Assembly (NCBI GenBank): GCA_016297215.1
Contig: JAEDGZ010000020.1
Coordinates: forward strand, 1-42,491
Direction of reading: 5' to 3'
Origin: Paludibacteraceae bacterium
GTDB taxonomy: Bacteria > Bacteroidota > Bacteroidia > Bacteroidales > Paludibacteraceae
Length of the DNA stretch: 42,491 nucleotides
The notes beneath the pieces were generated by a model, which saw only the letters and a list, made by a program, of their open reading frames with translations, did not search any database and was not told where the DNA came from. A program made the position numbers and the translations under genes. Positions 7,180 to 16,470 of the stretch are shown here, in pieces (position 1 is the stretch's first letter; every line of letters starts with the position of its first letter).

Positions 7180-9933
7180 ATGGAATACAACTTTCAAGAG
7201 ATAGAGAAAAAGTGGCAAGCAGAATGGGAGGAAAGCGGCACATACAAAGTGTCAAACCATAGCGACAAGCCGCATTACTACGTGCTGGATATGTTCCCTT
7301 ATCCGAGCGGGGCGGGCTTGCACGTGGGGCACCCGCTGGGGTATATCGCGAGCGATATCTATAGCCGCTACAAGCGTCTGCAAGGCTTCAACGTGTTGCA
7401 CCCTATGGGTTTTGACTCCTACGGTCTGCCTGCGGAGCAGTATGCCATCCAGACGGGGCAACACCCCGAGAAGACCACGATGGCGAACATTAGTCGATAT
7501 ATCGACCAACTGAAGAAGATAGGCTTCTGCTACGACTGGGACCGCGAAATCAAGACCTGCGACCCGAGTTTTTATAAGTGGACGCAGTGGGCATTCGTGA
7601 AGATGTTCCACTCCTACTACGACACCGTGCAGCAGAAGGCGCGTCCTATCAGCGAGTTGGTAGCGCAATGGGAGCAGAACGACCCCATATGGAAGACGCT
7701 GACGGCAGTGGAGCAGCAAGCGCGCCTGATGGAGCACCGTATCGCCTACTTGGCAGACACGAAGGTGAACTGGTGTCCGGCATTAGGTTGTGTGCTGGCG
7801 AACGATGAGGTGAGTGAAGGCTTGTCGGTGCGCGGCGGGCACCCCGTGGAGCAGCGCGTGATGCGTCAATGGTGCCTGCGCGTGAGTGCGTATGCGCCGC
7901 GACTGTTGGAGGGGCTGGACCGAATAGACTGGTCGGATAGCCTGAAAGAGACCCAGCGCAACTGGATAGGGCGCTCTGAGGGCGCAGAGATGCAGTTTGC
8001 CATCAAGGGGCAGGATGAGCCGTTCACGATATTCACCACGCGCGCGGACACCGTCTTCGGCGTTACGTTCATGGTGCTTGCGCCTGAGAGCGAGTACGTG
8101 CAGCGTGTGGTTACCGCCGAGCAACGCGAGGAGGTGGAGGCGTATCTGGATATGGTGAAGCACCGCACCGAGCGCGAGCGTATCGCCGACCGCAAGGTAA
8201 CGGGTGTGTTCACCGGCTCGTATGCCATCAACCCGCTGACGCACGCCGAGATACCTATCTATATCAGCGACTATGTGCTGAGCGGCTACGGCACGGGCGC
8301 TATCATGGCGGTGCCGGCACACGACAGCCGCGACTACGCGTTTGCCAAGCACTTCAACCTGCCGATTATCCCGTTGATAGAGGGCGCAGACGTGAGCGAG
8401 CAGAGTTTCGACGCCAAAGAGGGCGTGATGATGAACTCGGGCTTCCTGAACGGTCTGCAAGTGAAGGAGGCGATTGCAAAGATGAAGGAGTATATCACCA
8501 ACACGGGTATCGGTCGCGTGAAGGTGAACTACCGCCTGCGCGACGCCGTCTTCAGCCGCCAGCGCTACTGGGGTGAACCGTTCCCTATCTACTACAAAAA
8601 CGGTATACCGTACACTTTGCCGGAGGAGTGCCTGCCGCTGTTGCTGCCGGAGGTGAGCGATTTCAAGCCTACGGAGACCGGTGAACCGCCGCTCGGACAC
8701 GCGCAGCAATGGGCTTGGGACGAAGCAAAAAAACAGGTGGTGGACAAAGCGTTGATAGACCACCAAACCGTCTTTCCGCTCGAACTATGCACCATGCCGG
8801 GCTTTGCGGGCTCTTCCGCCTACTACCTGCGCTATATGGATAACCACAACGATACGGCACTGGTAGCCCCCGAAGTGAACCAATACTGGCGGCAGGTGGA
8901 CCTCTATCTTGGCGGTAGCGAACATGCCACGGGGCACCTTATCTACAGCCGCTTCTGGAACAAGTTCCTCTACGACCTCGGCTATGTGTGCGAGGACGAG
9001 CCCTTCAAGAAACTCATCAACCAAGGTATGATTCAAGGGCGCTCGAACTTCGTTTATCGCTTGATTGGCAGTGCGAACACGTATGTGTCCTACGGGCTGA
9101 TAGACACGCCCGAGTACCTAGGGCGCGTGCAACCTATCCACGTGAACGTGAATATCGTAAGTAACGATGTGTTGGATATAGAGGCGTTCCGCGCGTGGAT
9201 GCCGGAGTACAAAGACGCGGAGTTCGTGTTGGAAGACGGTGTCTATAGGTGCGGTTGGGCAATAGAGAAGATGTCGAAGTCGATGTTCAATGTGGTCAAC
9301 CCCGATGATATCGTTGCCAAGTTTGGCGCTGATACGCTGCGTCTCTACGAGATGTTCCTCGGTCCGCTGGAGATGTCTAAACCATGGGACACCAACGGTA
9401 TAGACGGTGTACACCGTTTTCTCAAACGCCTGTGGAACCTCTACGAGACTATCGAAGACGGCGAGCCGACGGCGGAGGAACTGCGGAGCCTGCACAAGTT
9501 GATAAAGAAAATCACATGGGACATAGAGAACTTCTCGTTCAACACGTCTATTCCCGCTTTCATGATTGCGCAGAATGAACTGACCGCGCTCAAATGCCAC
9601 AAACGTGCTATCCTCGAGCAGCTGGTAATTCTGCTGGCGCCCTATGCGCCGCACTTGGCGGAAGAGATGTGGCACCGTTGCGGCAACGAGACTACGGTAT
9701 GCGATGCAGAGTGGCCCCTGTGCAACGAGGCTTACCTCGTGGAGGACAAGCAGAAATACCCCGTGCAGTTCAACGGCAAAGTGCGTTTCACGCTGGAGGT
9801 GGCGAAAGACACGCCGCGCGAGGAGGTTGAGCGTATCGTGATGGCAGATGAGCAAACGGCGAAGTACCTCAACGGCGGCACACCGAAGAAGGTGATTGTC
9901 GTCCCGGGGCGCATTGTGAATATCGTTCTTTAG
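7180..9933 (+). CDS. leuS: Leucyl-tRNA synthetase
   Basis: This class I synthetase charges tRNA-Leu. The product is 917 residues. The N-terminal Rossmann fold carries the HIGH-type motif HVGHPLGY (residues 48-55) after YPSGAGL. The editing (CP1) domain includes FTTRADTVFGVTF and a segment like GYGTGAIMAVPAHDSRD, which binds the misacylated tRNA end. The KMSKS loop is exact at residues 697-701. The anticodon-binding helical domain and a C-terminal domain ending in VIVVPGRIVNIVL complete it. The start ATG at 7180 gives the standard EYNFQEIEKKWQ opening. uvrB follows 41 nt downstream on the same strand. Confidence 0.98.
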   Translation: MEYNFQEIEKKWQAEWEESGTYKVSNHSDKPHYYVLDMFPYPSGAGLHVGHPLGYIASDIYSRYKRLQGFNVLHPMGFDSYGLPAEQYAIQTGQHPEKTTMANISRYIDQLKKIGFCYDWDREIKTCDPSFYKWTQWAFVKMFHSYYDTVQQKARPISELVAQWEQNDPIWKTLTAVEQQARLMEHRIAYLADTKVNWCPALGCVLANDEVSEGLSVRGGHPVEQRVMRQWCLRVSAYAPRLLEGLDRIDWSDSLKETQRNWIGRSEGAEMQFAIKGQDEPFTIFTTRADTVFGVTFMVLAPESEYVQRVVTAEQREEVEAYLDMVKHRTERERIADRKVTGVFTGSYAINPLTHAEIPIYISDYVLSGYGTGAIMAVPAHDSRDYAFAKHFNLPIIPLIEGADVSEQSFDAKEGVMMNSGFLNGLQVKEAIAKMKEYITNTGIGRVKVNYRLRDAVFSRQRYWGEPFPIYYKNGIPYTLPEECLPLLLPEVSDFKPTETGEPPLGHAQQWAWDEAKKQVVDKALIDHQTVFPLELCTMPGFAGSSAYYLRYMDNHNDTALVAPEVNQYWRQVDLYLGGSEHATGHLIYSRFWNKFLYDLGYVCEDEPFKKLINQGMIQGRSNFVYRLIGSANTYVSYGLIDTPEYLGRVQPIHVNVNIVSNDVLDIEAFRAWMPEYKDAEFVLEDGVYRCGWAIEKMSKSMFNVVNPDDIVAKFGADTLRLYEMFLGPLEMSKPWDTNGIDGVHRFLKRLWNLYETIEDGEPTAEELRSLHKLIKKITWDIENFSFNTSIPAFMIAQNELTALKCHKRAILEQLVILLAPYAPHLAEEMWHRCGNETTVCDAEWPLCNEAYLVEDKQKYPVQFNGKVRFTLEVAKDTPREEVERIVMADEQTAKYLNGGTPKKVIVVPGRIVNIVL

Positions 9934-9974
9934 ATTCACAAGGACACCATTCAAGAGGGTGGGGTACTATCTTC

Positions 9975-11990
9975 ATGTTTCAGTTAGAGAGTGCATATAA
10001 GCCTACGGGGGATCAGCCGCAGGCAATAAAAGCCTTGGTGGACGGCATCAAGGCAGGTGCTGACGCGCAGGTGCTACTGGGCGTTACGGGCAGCGGCAAG
10101 ACCTTCACGGTTGCGAACGTGATAGCGCAGTTGAATCGTCCCACGCTTATCATGAGCCACAACAAGACCCTCGCGGCGCAGTTGTATTCGGAGATGAAGG
10201 CGTTCTTCCCGCACAACGCGGTGGAGTATTTCGTTTCGTACTACGATTACTACCAGCCCGAAGCCTATATCCCCTCCACCGACACCTATATCGATAAAGA
10301 CCTGAGTATCAACGAGGAGATAGACCGTCTGCGTCTGTCGGCTACCGCGGCGCTGCTCAGCGGGCGAAAGGACGTGATTGTGGTGTCGTCGGTGAGTTGT
10401 ATCTACGGCTTAGGCTCGCCGCAGGATATGTCGGCGCAGAGTATTCACCTGCGCGTGGGCGACCTGCTGCCGATGGATGACTTCCTGAAGATGCTGGTGG
10501 CGGCGCAGTATATCCGCAACGACTTGGAACTGACGCGCGGACGTTTCCGCGTGAAGGGCGACACGGTGGACATCGCGTTGGCGTATGCGGAGATAGTGGT
10601 GCGCGTGGAGTTCTTCGGCAACGAGATAGACAGCATCTCCGAGGTCAGCACGCTCACGGGCACGGAGGGGGCGCAGTTTGCCGAATACAACATCTCGCCG
10701 GCGACCATCTTCGTTACCTCCCGCGAGCGCATAGATGCCGCTATGGGGCAGATTAAACTCGATCTCGCCAACCAAGTGATGCACTTTCAGGAGATAGGCG
10801 AGCCGCTCTATGCCAAGCGCATAGAAGACCGCGTGAAGTACGACTTGGAGATGATTCAGGAGTTGGGCTACTGCTCCGGCGTGGAGAACTACAGCCGCTA
10901 TTTTGACGGTCGTGAGCCGGGCACGCCGCCCTATTGCCTGCTGGACTATTTCCCGAAAGACATGCTGCTGGTGATAGACGAGAGCCACGTTACCGTGCCG
11001 CAGATACGCGGCATGTACGGCGGCGACAAAGCGCGGAAAGACAACCTTGTGAACTACGGTTTCCGCCTGCCTGCCGCCCGCGACAACCGCCCGCTGACCT
11101 TCGATGAGTTCTTGGAGAAAACGGGGCAGACCATCTTCGTCTCTGCCACGCCGGACGAATACGAGTTGCAGCGTGCGGAGGGCGTGGTTATCGACCAGTT
11201 GATTCGCCCGACGGGCTTGCTTGACCCCGAGATAGACGTGCGCCCGAGCGAGCACCAAGTGGACGACCTGATGGACGAGATACAGCAACGTATCCGCCTC
11301 AACGAGCGCGTGTTGGTTACCACGCTCACCAAGCGCATGGCGGAGGAGTTGGACGACTACCTGCGTCGCTACGGCATAAGGTCGGCGTATATCCATTCGG
11401 ACATAGACACTATTGAGCGTGTGAAGATTATGGAAGACCTGCGCAAGGGGCTATACGATGTGCTGGTGGGTGTGAACCTGCTGCGCGAGGGACTGGACTT
11501 GCCAGAGGTGTCGCTGGTGGCGATACTCGATGCCGATAAGCCGGGTTTCCTGCGCGACCAACGCTCGTTAACGCAGACGGCAGGGCGCGCGGCAAGGCAT
11601 GTGCACGGGAAGGTGATTATGTACGGCGACAGCATCACGCCCGCCATGCAGGCGACTATCGATGAGACCAACCGCCGCCGCACCATTCAGATGGCGTACA
11701 ACGAGGCGCACGGCATCACGCCCACGCCGCTCCACAAAGCCATCACCACCTCCGCTCTCTCCGCGCTCTACAAAGACCCCGAGGCGGAGAAGCAGCGCGT
11801 GGAGGAGAAGATAAAAGAGGGTTGGAAGACAGCGGCTTGGCAGCAGATGAACGCCAAAGACCTGAAGAAAGCCATTGAGCAGAAACGCCGTGCGATGCTG
11901 GCTGCCGCCAAAGACCTCAACTTCGACCAAGCCGCTTTCCTGCGCGACGAGATGTTGCAGATGGAAGACAAACTGCAAGCGATGGAGTGA
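9975..11990 (+). CDS. uvrB: Excinuclease ABC subunit B
   Basis: UvrB is the damage-verification helicase of nucleotide excision repair; it is loaded by UvrA and recruits UvrC. The product is 671 residues. It shows Walker A GVTGSGKT (residues 36-43), the DNA-wrapping beta-hairpin region YYDYYQPEAYIP, and the DEAD-type box DESH (335-338). Helicase motif V/VI segments follow as VGVNLLREGLDLPEVSLV and QTAGRAARHVHGKV. A C-terminal UVR motif with paired Lys/Glu-rich helices completes it, all at normal length. It follows leuS closely and may share its transcript. Confidence 0.98.
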   Translation: MFQLESAYKPTGDQPQAIKALVDGIKAGADAQVLLGVTGSGKTFTVANVIAQLNRPTLIMSHNKTLAAQLYSEMKAFFPHNAVEYFVSYYDYYQPEAYIPSTDTYIDKDLSINEEIDRLRLSATAALLSGRKDVIVVSSVSCIYGLGSPQDMSAQSIHLRVGDLLPMDDFLKMLVAAQYIRNDLELTRGRFRVKGDTVDIALAYAEIVVRVEFFGNEIDSISEVSTLTGTEGAQFAEYNISPATIFVTSRERIDAAMGQIKLDLANQVMHFQEIGEPLYAKRIEDRVKYDLEMIQELGYCSGVENYSRYFDGREPGTPPYCLLDYFPKDMLLVIDESHVTVPQIRGMYGGDKARKDNLVNYGFRLPAARDNRPLTFDEFLEKTGQTIFVSATPDEYELQRAEGVVIDQLIRPTGLLDPEIDVRPSEHQVDDLMDEIQQRIRLNERVLVTTLTKRMAEELDDYLRRYGIRSAYIHSDIDTIERVKIMEDLRKGLYDVLVGVNLLREGLDLPEVSLVAILDADKPGFLRDQRSLTQTAGRAARHVHGKVIMYGDSITPAMQATIDETNRRRTIQMAYNEAHGITPTPLHKAITTSALSALYKDPEAEKQRVEEKIKEGWKTAAWQQMNAKDLKKAIEQKRRAMLAAAKDLNFDQAAFLRDEMLQMEDKLQAME

Positions 11991-12125
11991 TACGAACCTG
12001 TCAAAGTAATCAGTCCTATTGGAGTTCGTGCTCAGTTAGTGATTACCGAGTCTTTGTGCGCAGGCGGCATCACCTGCTGTTTTATACGAAAAAGGTTTAC
12101 ATATTTCCGAATTTCGTTTCTTACA
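11991..12125. other. Gap between uvrB and first transposon copy
   Basis: No gene is seen. A 7-bp inverted repeat (GTAATCA at 12006, TGATTAC at 12040) with a long loop lies in it. Composition drops from GC-rich to AT-rich here, marking the left edge of the accessory island. Confidence 0.5.
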
Positions 12126-12563
12126 ATAGTCCTTTAAAAATTTGACTTTATATATGTTGCTAAGCGGACGCTTTGAACCCGTAAAGTGAGAGATCTTTGA
12201 AATAGTGTTCTTTTAGCCCTTGATTTTTGTGCACGTTCGGTAAATTGCCGAACATGGATAAAAATCTTTCAATCATCATCGCATTGTGCATCAGTAACTT
12301 AAGATCCGCAATGGAAAAGTTGAGGTTGTAATTAGAAAAGAAGGCATCCGCAACGATTATATTGCTCAGTTTCAGCAACTGCTTTTTATAGTCATGTAGT
12401 GCCCGCAGATAGTGTGTTATAAGCGAATCTTTCTCGCTTTGTTTCACACAATCCGGTTTGCGACCTTTACGGAGTTGATGCACAATCGTTTGCACGGCAC
12501 GGATGGATTGTAATACACAACAAAGATACTAAAAATCAGCCACTTGTGCAAGTTTTTAGGCTA
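12122..12563 (-). mobile_element. Deletion derivative of an IS4-like transposon (copy 1)
   Basis: This is a short element of about 440 bp whose only reading frame (12495 to 12160, - strand) fuses two ends of a DDE transposase. The first part, beginning around IVHQLRKGRKPDC and reaching IIVADAFFS, joins directly to the C-terminal part NYNLNFSIADLKLLMHNAMM. The entire catalytic middle is missing. The outer ends form an imperfect inverted repeat (AGTCCTTTAAAAATTTGAC against AGCCTAAAAACTTGCAC read inward from the right). The left 90 bp match copy 2 at 13996 closely. It can only move if a full-length copy supplies transposase. Confidence 0.7.
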
Positions 12564-12929
12564 AAAAAAATACGTTAAAGAACACTTTTTTTGATGACTT
12601 TTTGCTCAGAGCCAACGAACTGATAACATATAGTCCGATAGTACTTAACTATCACAAAATAAACTTATTTAAAAATATTCACGAACTATTGAACAATTTT
12701 ATATTAGTATTATCTGATACAGATTGCTGTGGACGACATATCTCCGAATCGAGTTATATGCTATCCTTGTCTAAAACGAAAAATATAAGCAGAAGCACCA
12801 ATTAATTTGTGGATTCTATCTACCATCAGTACAACACAAACCTTCGTTGCAACATCCACCTAATGCCTGCATACTTGCACGAGGTTGCAAAATGGTGGTA
12901 AAACATCCCTCTAGTTCCCTCTCAAAACA
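12564..12929. other. AT-rich gap without a recognisable gene
   Basis: An open frame of 67 codons (12602-12805) has no good start context and no recognisable product; I do not call it. Nothing else is evident. Confidence 0.4.
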
Positions 12930-13511
12930 ATGAAAACTAAACTAAAGAAGCAATTGTATAAACTATTGATAACCATTTTGGTGGCTATAGCAATAGTTCT
13001 AGCCTTTCGATTAAGGTTATTTACTCCGCACCACAATTTAGCGCAACGCCCTGACATTCTTTATCGAATAGTTGATGTTAAACTGCCAGACACACTCCGT
13101 ACTGAACAATATGACAACCTTGATCGCACTGCAAGTAGCTTTGATTGTTTTGATTGTATTATCACTTTCAAAGACACCTTGTCTAATAGCACCATTGCCG
13201 AATTGGATTATTTATGTCAGCACAACGATAATTGGGAGAAAACGCAAACAATTCTCTCACAAGAAGAGTATGTAAATACTCATAAGACCTACTACTGTTA
13301 TACGGAAGAGGGTTTGTTATATAACATTGTTTGTGTAATATACAATGACCACGCCAAAGTGGAGTATTCTGTTGATGAACTAGAAGGTGGATTTCTGTTC
13401 CTATCGTTATTGGCATTGTTAGCAATAATTGCTTCAATACAAATCTTGCGCCTCATTATTATGGGTATAAAAATACTTATGAATCACTCTCCTACATCTT
13501 CACAACAATGA
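12930..13511 (+). CDS. Unknown membrane protein
   Basis: The product is 193 residues. One N-terminal membrane segment (about 10-27, LLITILVAIAIVLAF) is followed by a roughly 120-residue soluble part. That part has three to four Cys, including FDCFDC, and many Asp and Tyr. A long C-terminal hydrophobic stretch (about 150-182, LFLSLLALLAIIASIQILRLIIMGIKIL) ends it. I do not recognise a family. It overlaps the next gene by four bases (ATGA), so the two form a translationally coupled pair. Both lie between two same-orientation copies of a degenerate transposon and are AT-rich compared with the core, which suggests acquisition. Confidence 0.65.
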   Translation: MKTKLKKQLYKLLITILVAIAIVLAFRLRLFTPHHNLAQRPDILYRIVDVKLPDTLRTEQYDNLDRTASSFDCFDCIITFKDTLSNSTIAELDYLCQHNDNWEKTQTILSQEEYVNTHKTYYCYTEEGLLYNIVCVIYNDHAKVEYSVDELEGGFLFLSLLALLAIIASIQILRLIIMGIKILMNHSPTSSQQ

Positions 13512-13996
13512 AAAAACTAATCATTCTTGCGGTATCAGTATTTGCACTTTTTACTTCATGCCAGCAACGCCCACAAGTGTTTGGCGTTTATATTGATGGT
13601 ACTTTTGAACAGTTCTTAAAAGATTTGGATAAAGAGCCATGGAAATATCCAATCAACATTGACACGATTCTGCATCTTTCTGAAAGTAAAATTTCAATAA
13701 AAGCCTATTCTACAGAGGTAATAGATCTAAATGAAGATAGTGTAAAAGTCGATTCTATCTATATCACTATTGAATTAGAAAAAGAGAAAATCAAACAATT
13801 CTCTTACACTCTTGATATGTCGGAAACTAATTTTAAAGCCATCCAGCATGCATACGAACGCATATATGGGAGTGTAAGATACCATGATATTACTGAATAT
13901 GGTAACTATTGTTCTTGGATGATAGGAAAAACATGTTTGTGGCTTAGTTACGATATTGCTGAACAACAAGCAAAATACGAATACATTATTAACTAA
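13508..13996 (+). CDS. Unknown lipoprotein
   Basis: The product is 162 residues. A classic lipoprotein signal (LAVSVFALFTSC, Cys19) precedes an acidic, beta-rich domain with no motif I recognise. The ATG overlaps the TGA of the membrane protein gene upstream, so the two are expected to be made together. The pair may act in the cell envelope. The gene ends exactly where the second transposon copy begins (its stop runs into the ACAATAGTCC end), so the last few residues could be altered by that insertion. Confidence 0.65.
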   Translation: MKKLIILAVSVFALFTSCQQRPQVFGVYIDGTFEQFLKDLDKEPWKYPINIDTILHLSESKISIKAYSTEVIDLNEDSVKVDSIYITIELEKEKIKQFSYTLDMSETNFKAIQHAYERIYGSVRYHDITEYGNYCSWMIGKTCLWLSYDIAEQQAKYEYIIN

Positions 13997-14690
13997 CAAT
14001 AGTCCGTTAAAAATTTGACTTTATATATGTTGCTAAGCGGAGGCTTTGAGTCCGTAAAGCAAGAGATCTTTAAAATAGTGTTCTTTAGCCCTTGATTTTT
14101 GTGCAAGTTCGGAAAATTGCCGAACATGGATAAAAATCTTTCAATCATCATCGCATTGTGCATCAGTAACTTAAGATCCGCAATGGAAAAGTTGAGGTTG
14201 TAATGTCTGCAAAATGCTTTGGCAACATTGATAGCAGCTAACGATAGGTTAAAGGCAAAGTCCAATGCCCTCGTGTCGCGCGCTTGACAATGGCAGAGAC
14301 CGGTAAACTGCTTGGCCTCCCGAAAGAGAAACTCTATTTGGAACCGAGAGCGATAGATATTTATCACCTCCTTTGCCGACATGGAGCAATCCGTAGAGAA
14401 AAACACCTTGCGCGTTTGCGTCTTCTTGTCAGGATCCTCAAAATCAATAATAACGACTTTGACATTGCGCTTCATTTTGACTGCATTGACAACCGCAGGT
14501 ATACTATCACTTCCTTTCCATCCCAGTCGTACACCTCCTCTTGGAAGACATCTTTGCGTAGATTGTTTTTGTCAACGACTCCGTCATAGTGCTTTGGGTG
14601 TCCCCTTTTACCGGTCTTTTCACCGGTGTAGAGATAGCGCAAGCGGACATCGTCTCGGAAGCGACTGACGAGTTCAAAACCCATCATACT
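13996..14690 (-). mobile_element. IS4-like transposon copy 2, truncated and frameshifted
   Basis: Two overlapping frames on the - strand form one broken transposase. Residues from MMGFELVSRFRDD to about GKEVIVY lie in 14687-14472. The rest, starting KMKRNVKVVIIDFEDP and including YRSRFQIEFLFREAKQ (the C-terminal catalytic Glu region of IS4-like DDE enzymes), lies in 14475-13993. A one-base shift near 14510 separates them. The first 200 or so residues and the left end are missing: the element stops at the junction with the hsdS remnant. The right end matches copy 1 base for base over most of 200 nt. Confidence 0.75.
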
Positions 14691-15060
14691 TAGTCCTTCG
14701 AAAAAGGTCTTTTTAGAAAAGTAACAATGCGTTTTTGTTCATTAACTGGAATAATTGGGAACAAAGCATTTGCCACTTTATCTATATTAAGGTTGCTGAC
14801 AGCTGTTCCTGATGCCTGTTCTGAAAATTGGTCATAGGCATAAGATGAAGACAAAACATAATAGAGATAATCTTTATTGTACACGCCAGAGATAGGAGAT
14901 ATAACTAACCAACCATCATGTATGCAACCATCAATATTTAGGATATAAGGACGTCCAAAACTCATAGAATTGGTTAAAAGGAAATCACCTCTTTTAACAA
15001 GGCGGCTTCGTGAAACTCCTTCAGGGATGTACGAAACATCGAACATCCTCCAGAGAAATA
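14690..15060 (-). pseudogene. Type I restriction specificity subunit (HsdS), C-terminal remnant
   Basis: About 115 residues match the second target-recognition domain and distal conserved helix of HsdS. There is a stretch around SRSRLVKRGDFLLTNSMSFG, then HDGWLVISP, then DYLYYVLSSS, then GTAVSNLNIDKVANALFPII and NEQKRIV. The first half of the protein (TRD1) is missing, and the C-terminal end runs into the truncated transposon. No hsdM or hsdR is adjacent. It is a dead fragment left by rearrangement. Confidence 0.75.
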
Positions 15061-15169
15061 TGTTCCTCGTTTCTACCAATGGAGCACAGGATTGTTTTGG
15101 ACAATTGTGGGTGCTGTGGTAATCTATTTTATTCTGAAAATCGTAATCCGATTTTACTTTAGGAAGTAG
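15029..15169 (+). pseudogene. C-terminal remnant of an unknown membrane protein
   Basis: A + strand frame ends at the TAG at 15167. It encodes a tail with a strong membrane helix (FWTIVGAVVIYFILKIVI, then RFYFRK) and runs straight into a good terminator. The upstream part is lost at the join with the hsdS remnant. Family unknown. The terminator and the positively charged end after the helix make a real gene end plausible, but this is a weak call. Confidence 0.35.
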
Positions 15170-15193
15170 GCGAGTGTGCCTACTTCTTTTTTT
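15163..15193 (+). terminator. Rho-independent terminator
   Basis: A perfect 9-bp stem (15163-15171 with 15178-15186), 6-nt loop and seven T residues. It ends the truncated gene above and is followed at once by the hairpin-rich repeat block. Confidence 0.85.
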
Positions 15194-15431
15194 GGGTTGT
15201 TTACCTACGGTCTTCCGTCCTCGCGGGGCGGTGTTTACCTGCGGTGCTTTGGGGATGTTTACCTCCGGTGGGGCAGAGATATTTATGCCTGACGGCATGG
15301 GGTGTATACCTCCGGTGGTTTCGCCTACACTCGGCGGGAGTCGATTTGAATATACCTCCGGTGGCTCCTGCGGATGTGCCTGCATTATTCCGCCCAAGAG
15401 TAGGGGACATTTACCTCCGGTGCTACTTGGA
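15194..15431. repeat. Hairpin-rich ACCTCCGGTG repeat, block 1
   Basis: Six copies of a core like T(T/A)TACCT(C/G)CGGTG (A at one position in the first) occur at about 15200, 15235, 15258, 15305, 15350 and 15410. The spacers between them differ, and several hold a small hairpin: CCGTCC with GGGCGG, ATGCC with GGCAT, CGCC with GGCG. Positions 15194-15248 are identical to 20602-20656 (55 of 55), and 15268-15384 are nearly identical to 20043-20160. Open frames exist on both strands but look like by-products. Confidence 0.85.
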
Positions 15432-15508
15432 CATTTTGTAGTACTTTGCGTAAAAAATGCGCAAAATACCTTACAATTGAAAAAAAATGCAATTATTTGC
15501 TCTAAAAA

Positions 15509-15539
15509 TTTGGTTGTATAAAAAAATATTGTACCTTTG
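15509..15539 (+). promoter_or_regulatory. Promoter of the NrtR-like gene, with overlapping palindrome
   Basis: TTTG at 15509-15512, a 19-nt spacer and TACCTTTG at 15532-15539. A 10-bp perfect palindrome TTTGCGCAAA (15536-15545) overlaps the -7 element, and its half TGCGCAAAATA recurs at about 15458. This could be an autoregulatory operator. Confidence 0.7.
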
Positions 15540-15575
15540 CGCAAAATATACACTAACTGGTAGTTTTGATTATAA

Positions 15576-16289
15576 ATGAAAGACGATTTTCGAAAAACGA
15601 AAAACGGTTATGAATATGATTATCCGCGTGCTGCTATGACCGCGGATTGTATCATCTTCGGTTTTGATGGTCAGGAACTTAAAGTTCTTCTTATCAAACG
15701 CGGAGTGGAACCCTATAAGGGTAAATGGGCACTTCCCGGAGGATTCCTTAGAATGAATGAAACCATAGAAGCGTGCGCGTCGCGCGAATTAAAAGAAGAA
15801 ACTACGCTCGAGAACGCGTACATGACACAGTTTGGTATCTATTCAGATGTAGAACGTGACCCACGTGGGCGCGTAATAACTACAGCTTTCTATGCCCTTG
15901 TTCCGATGTCGGCAGTGCATGGAGAAGATGATGCAGATGAAGCTAAGTGGTTTTCTGTAAATAAGGTACCAGCCCTAGCTTTTGACCATGACCGCATTTT
16001 ACGTGATGCCACTAACCATCTGCGCGAAGATTTGCATTTTCGTCCTATTGGCTTTGAATTGTTGCCTGAGAAGTTCACAATAAGGCAACTTCAACGGCTT
16101 TATGAAGCCATACTCGGAGTGCATTTTGATCGTCGTAATTTTATGAAAAAAATGGTCGCGACAGGTATCCTTGATATTACACAGGAAAAAGAAATCGCTC
16201 CAGACCATCGTCCTGCAGCGTTCTATAAATTTAATTTGAAACATTATAATCAATTTAAGTCCAGAAATAATTTTAATATAGAATTTTAA
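15576..16289 (+). CDS. NrtR-like Nudix-domain transcriptional regulator
   Basis: The product is 237 residues. It has an N-terminal Nudix domain and a C-terminal winged helix (about 155-237, with FTIRQLQRLYEAILGVHFDR and MVATGIL). This is the NrtR family layout; members control NAD or sugar metabolism and many bind ADP-ribose. The Nudix box G56-x5-E62-x7-R70-E71-x2-E74-E75 is intact, but the usual Gly near its end is Thr77. The metal-binding acids are present, so hydrolysis is not excluded. The gene stands about 180 nt upstream of the TPR/DarT/NADAR operon on the same strand, an apt position for a regulator reading the ADP-ribose that operon would release; that link is inference. Its own promoter has a palindrome at the -7 site. 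Confidence 0.88.
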   Translation: MKDDFRKTKNGYEYDYPRAAMTADCIIFGFDGQELKVLLIKRGVEPYKGKWALPGGFLRMNETIEACASRELKEETTLENAYMTQFGIYSDVERDPRGRVITTAFYALVPMSAVHGEDDADEAKWFSVNKVPALAFDHDRILRDATNHLREDLHFRPIGFELLPEKFTIRQLQRLYEAILGVHFDRRNFMKKMVATGILDITQEKEIAPDHRPAAFYKFNLKHYNQFKSRNNFNIEF

Positions 16290-16470
16290 TACTATGAACC
16301 TCAATTTCCTACATTATTCTTTCTTGGTCATCACTGACATATTACTTGAACATTCCTGAAAGATTTTGTTAGAGATGCGTTTCTATCTACCATAGTCTTT
16401 TTTTTGTAAGTCATTTTTGATGCTGATAAATTAATTAAAAGATAAATAATTTGTTTAAATTTTGTTTATT
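16290..16470. other. AT-rich gap before the DarT operon
   Basis: No gene. The sequence is T-rich with several TTTG and TAAnTTTG-like stretches near 16405-16466, so the operon promoter is probably here, but no single match is convincing. Confidence 0.4.

Noticed and set aside
12602..12805. 67-codon frame as a gene
   Set aside because: No start context, no promoter, no recognisable features.
15174..15521. Coding genes in the hairpin-rich repeat blocks (both strands)
   Set aside because: The frames are by-products of the repeated core; block order varies and the frames shift between blocks.
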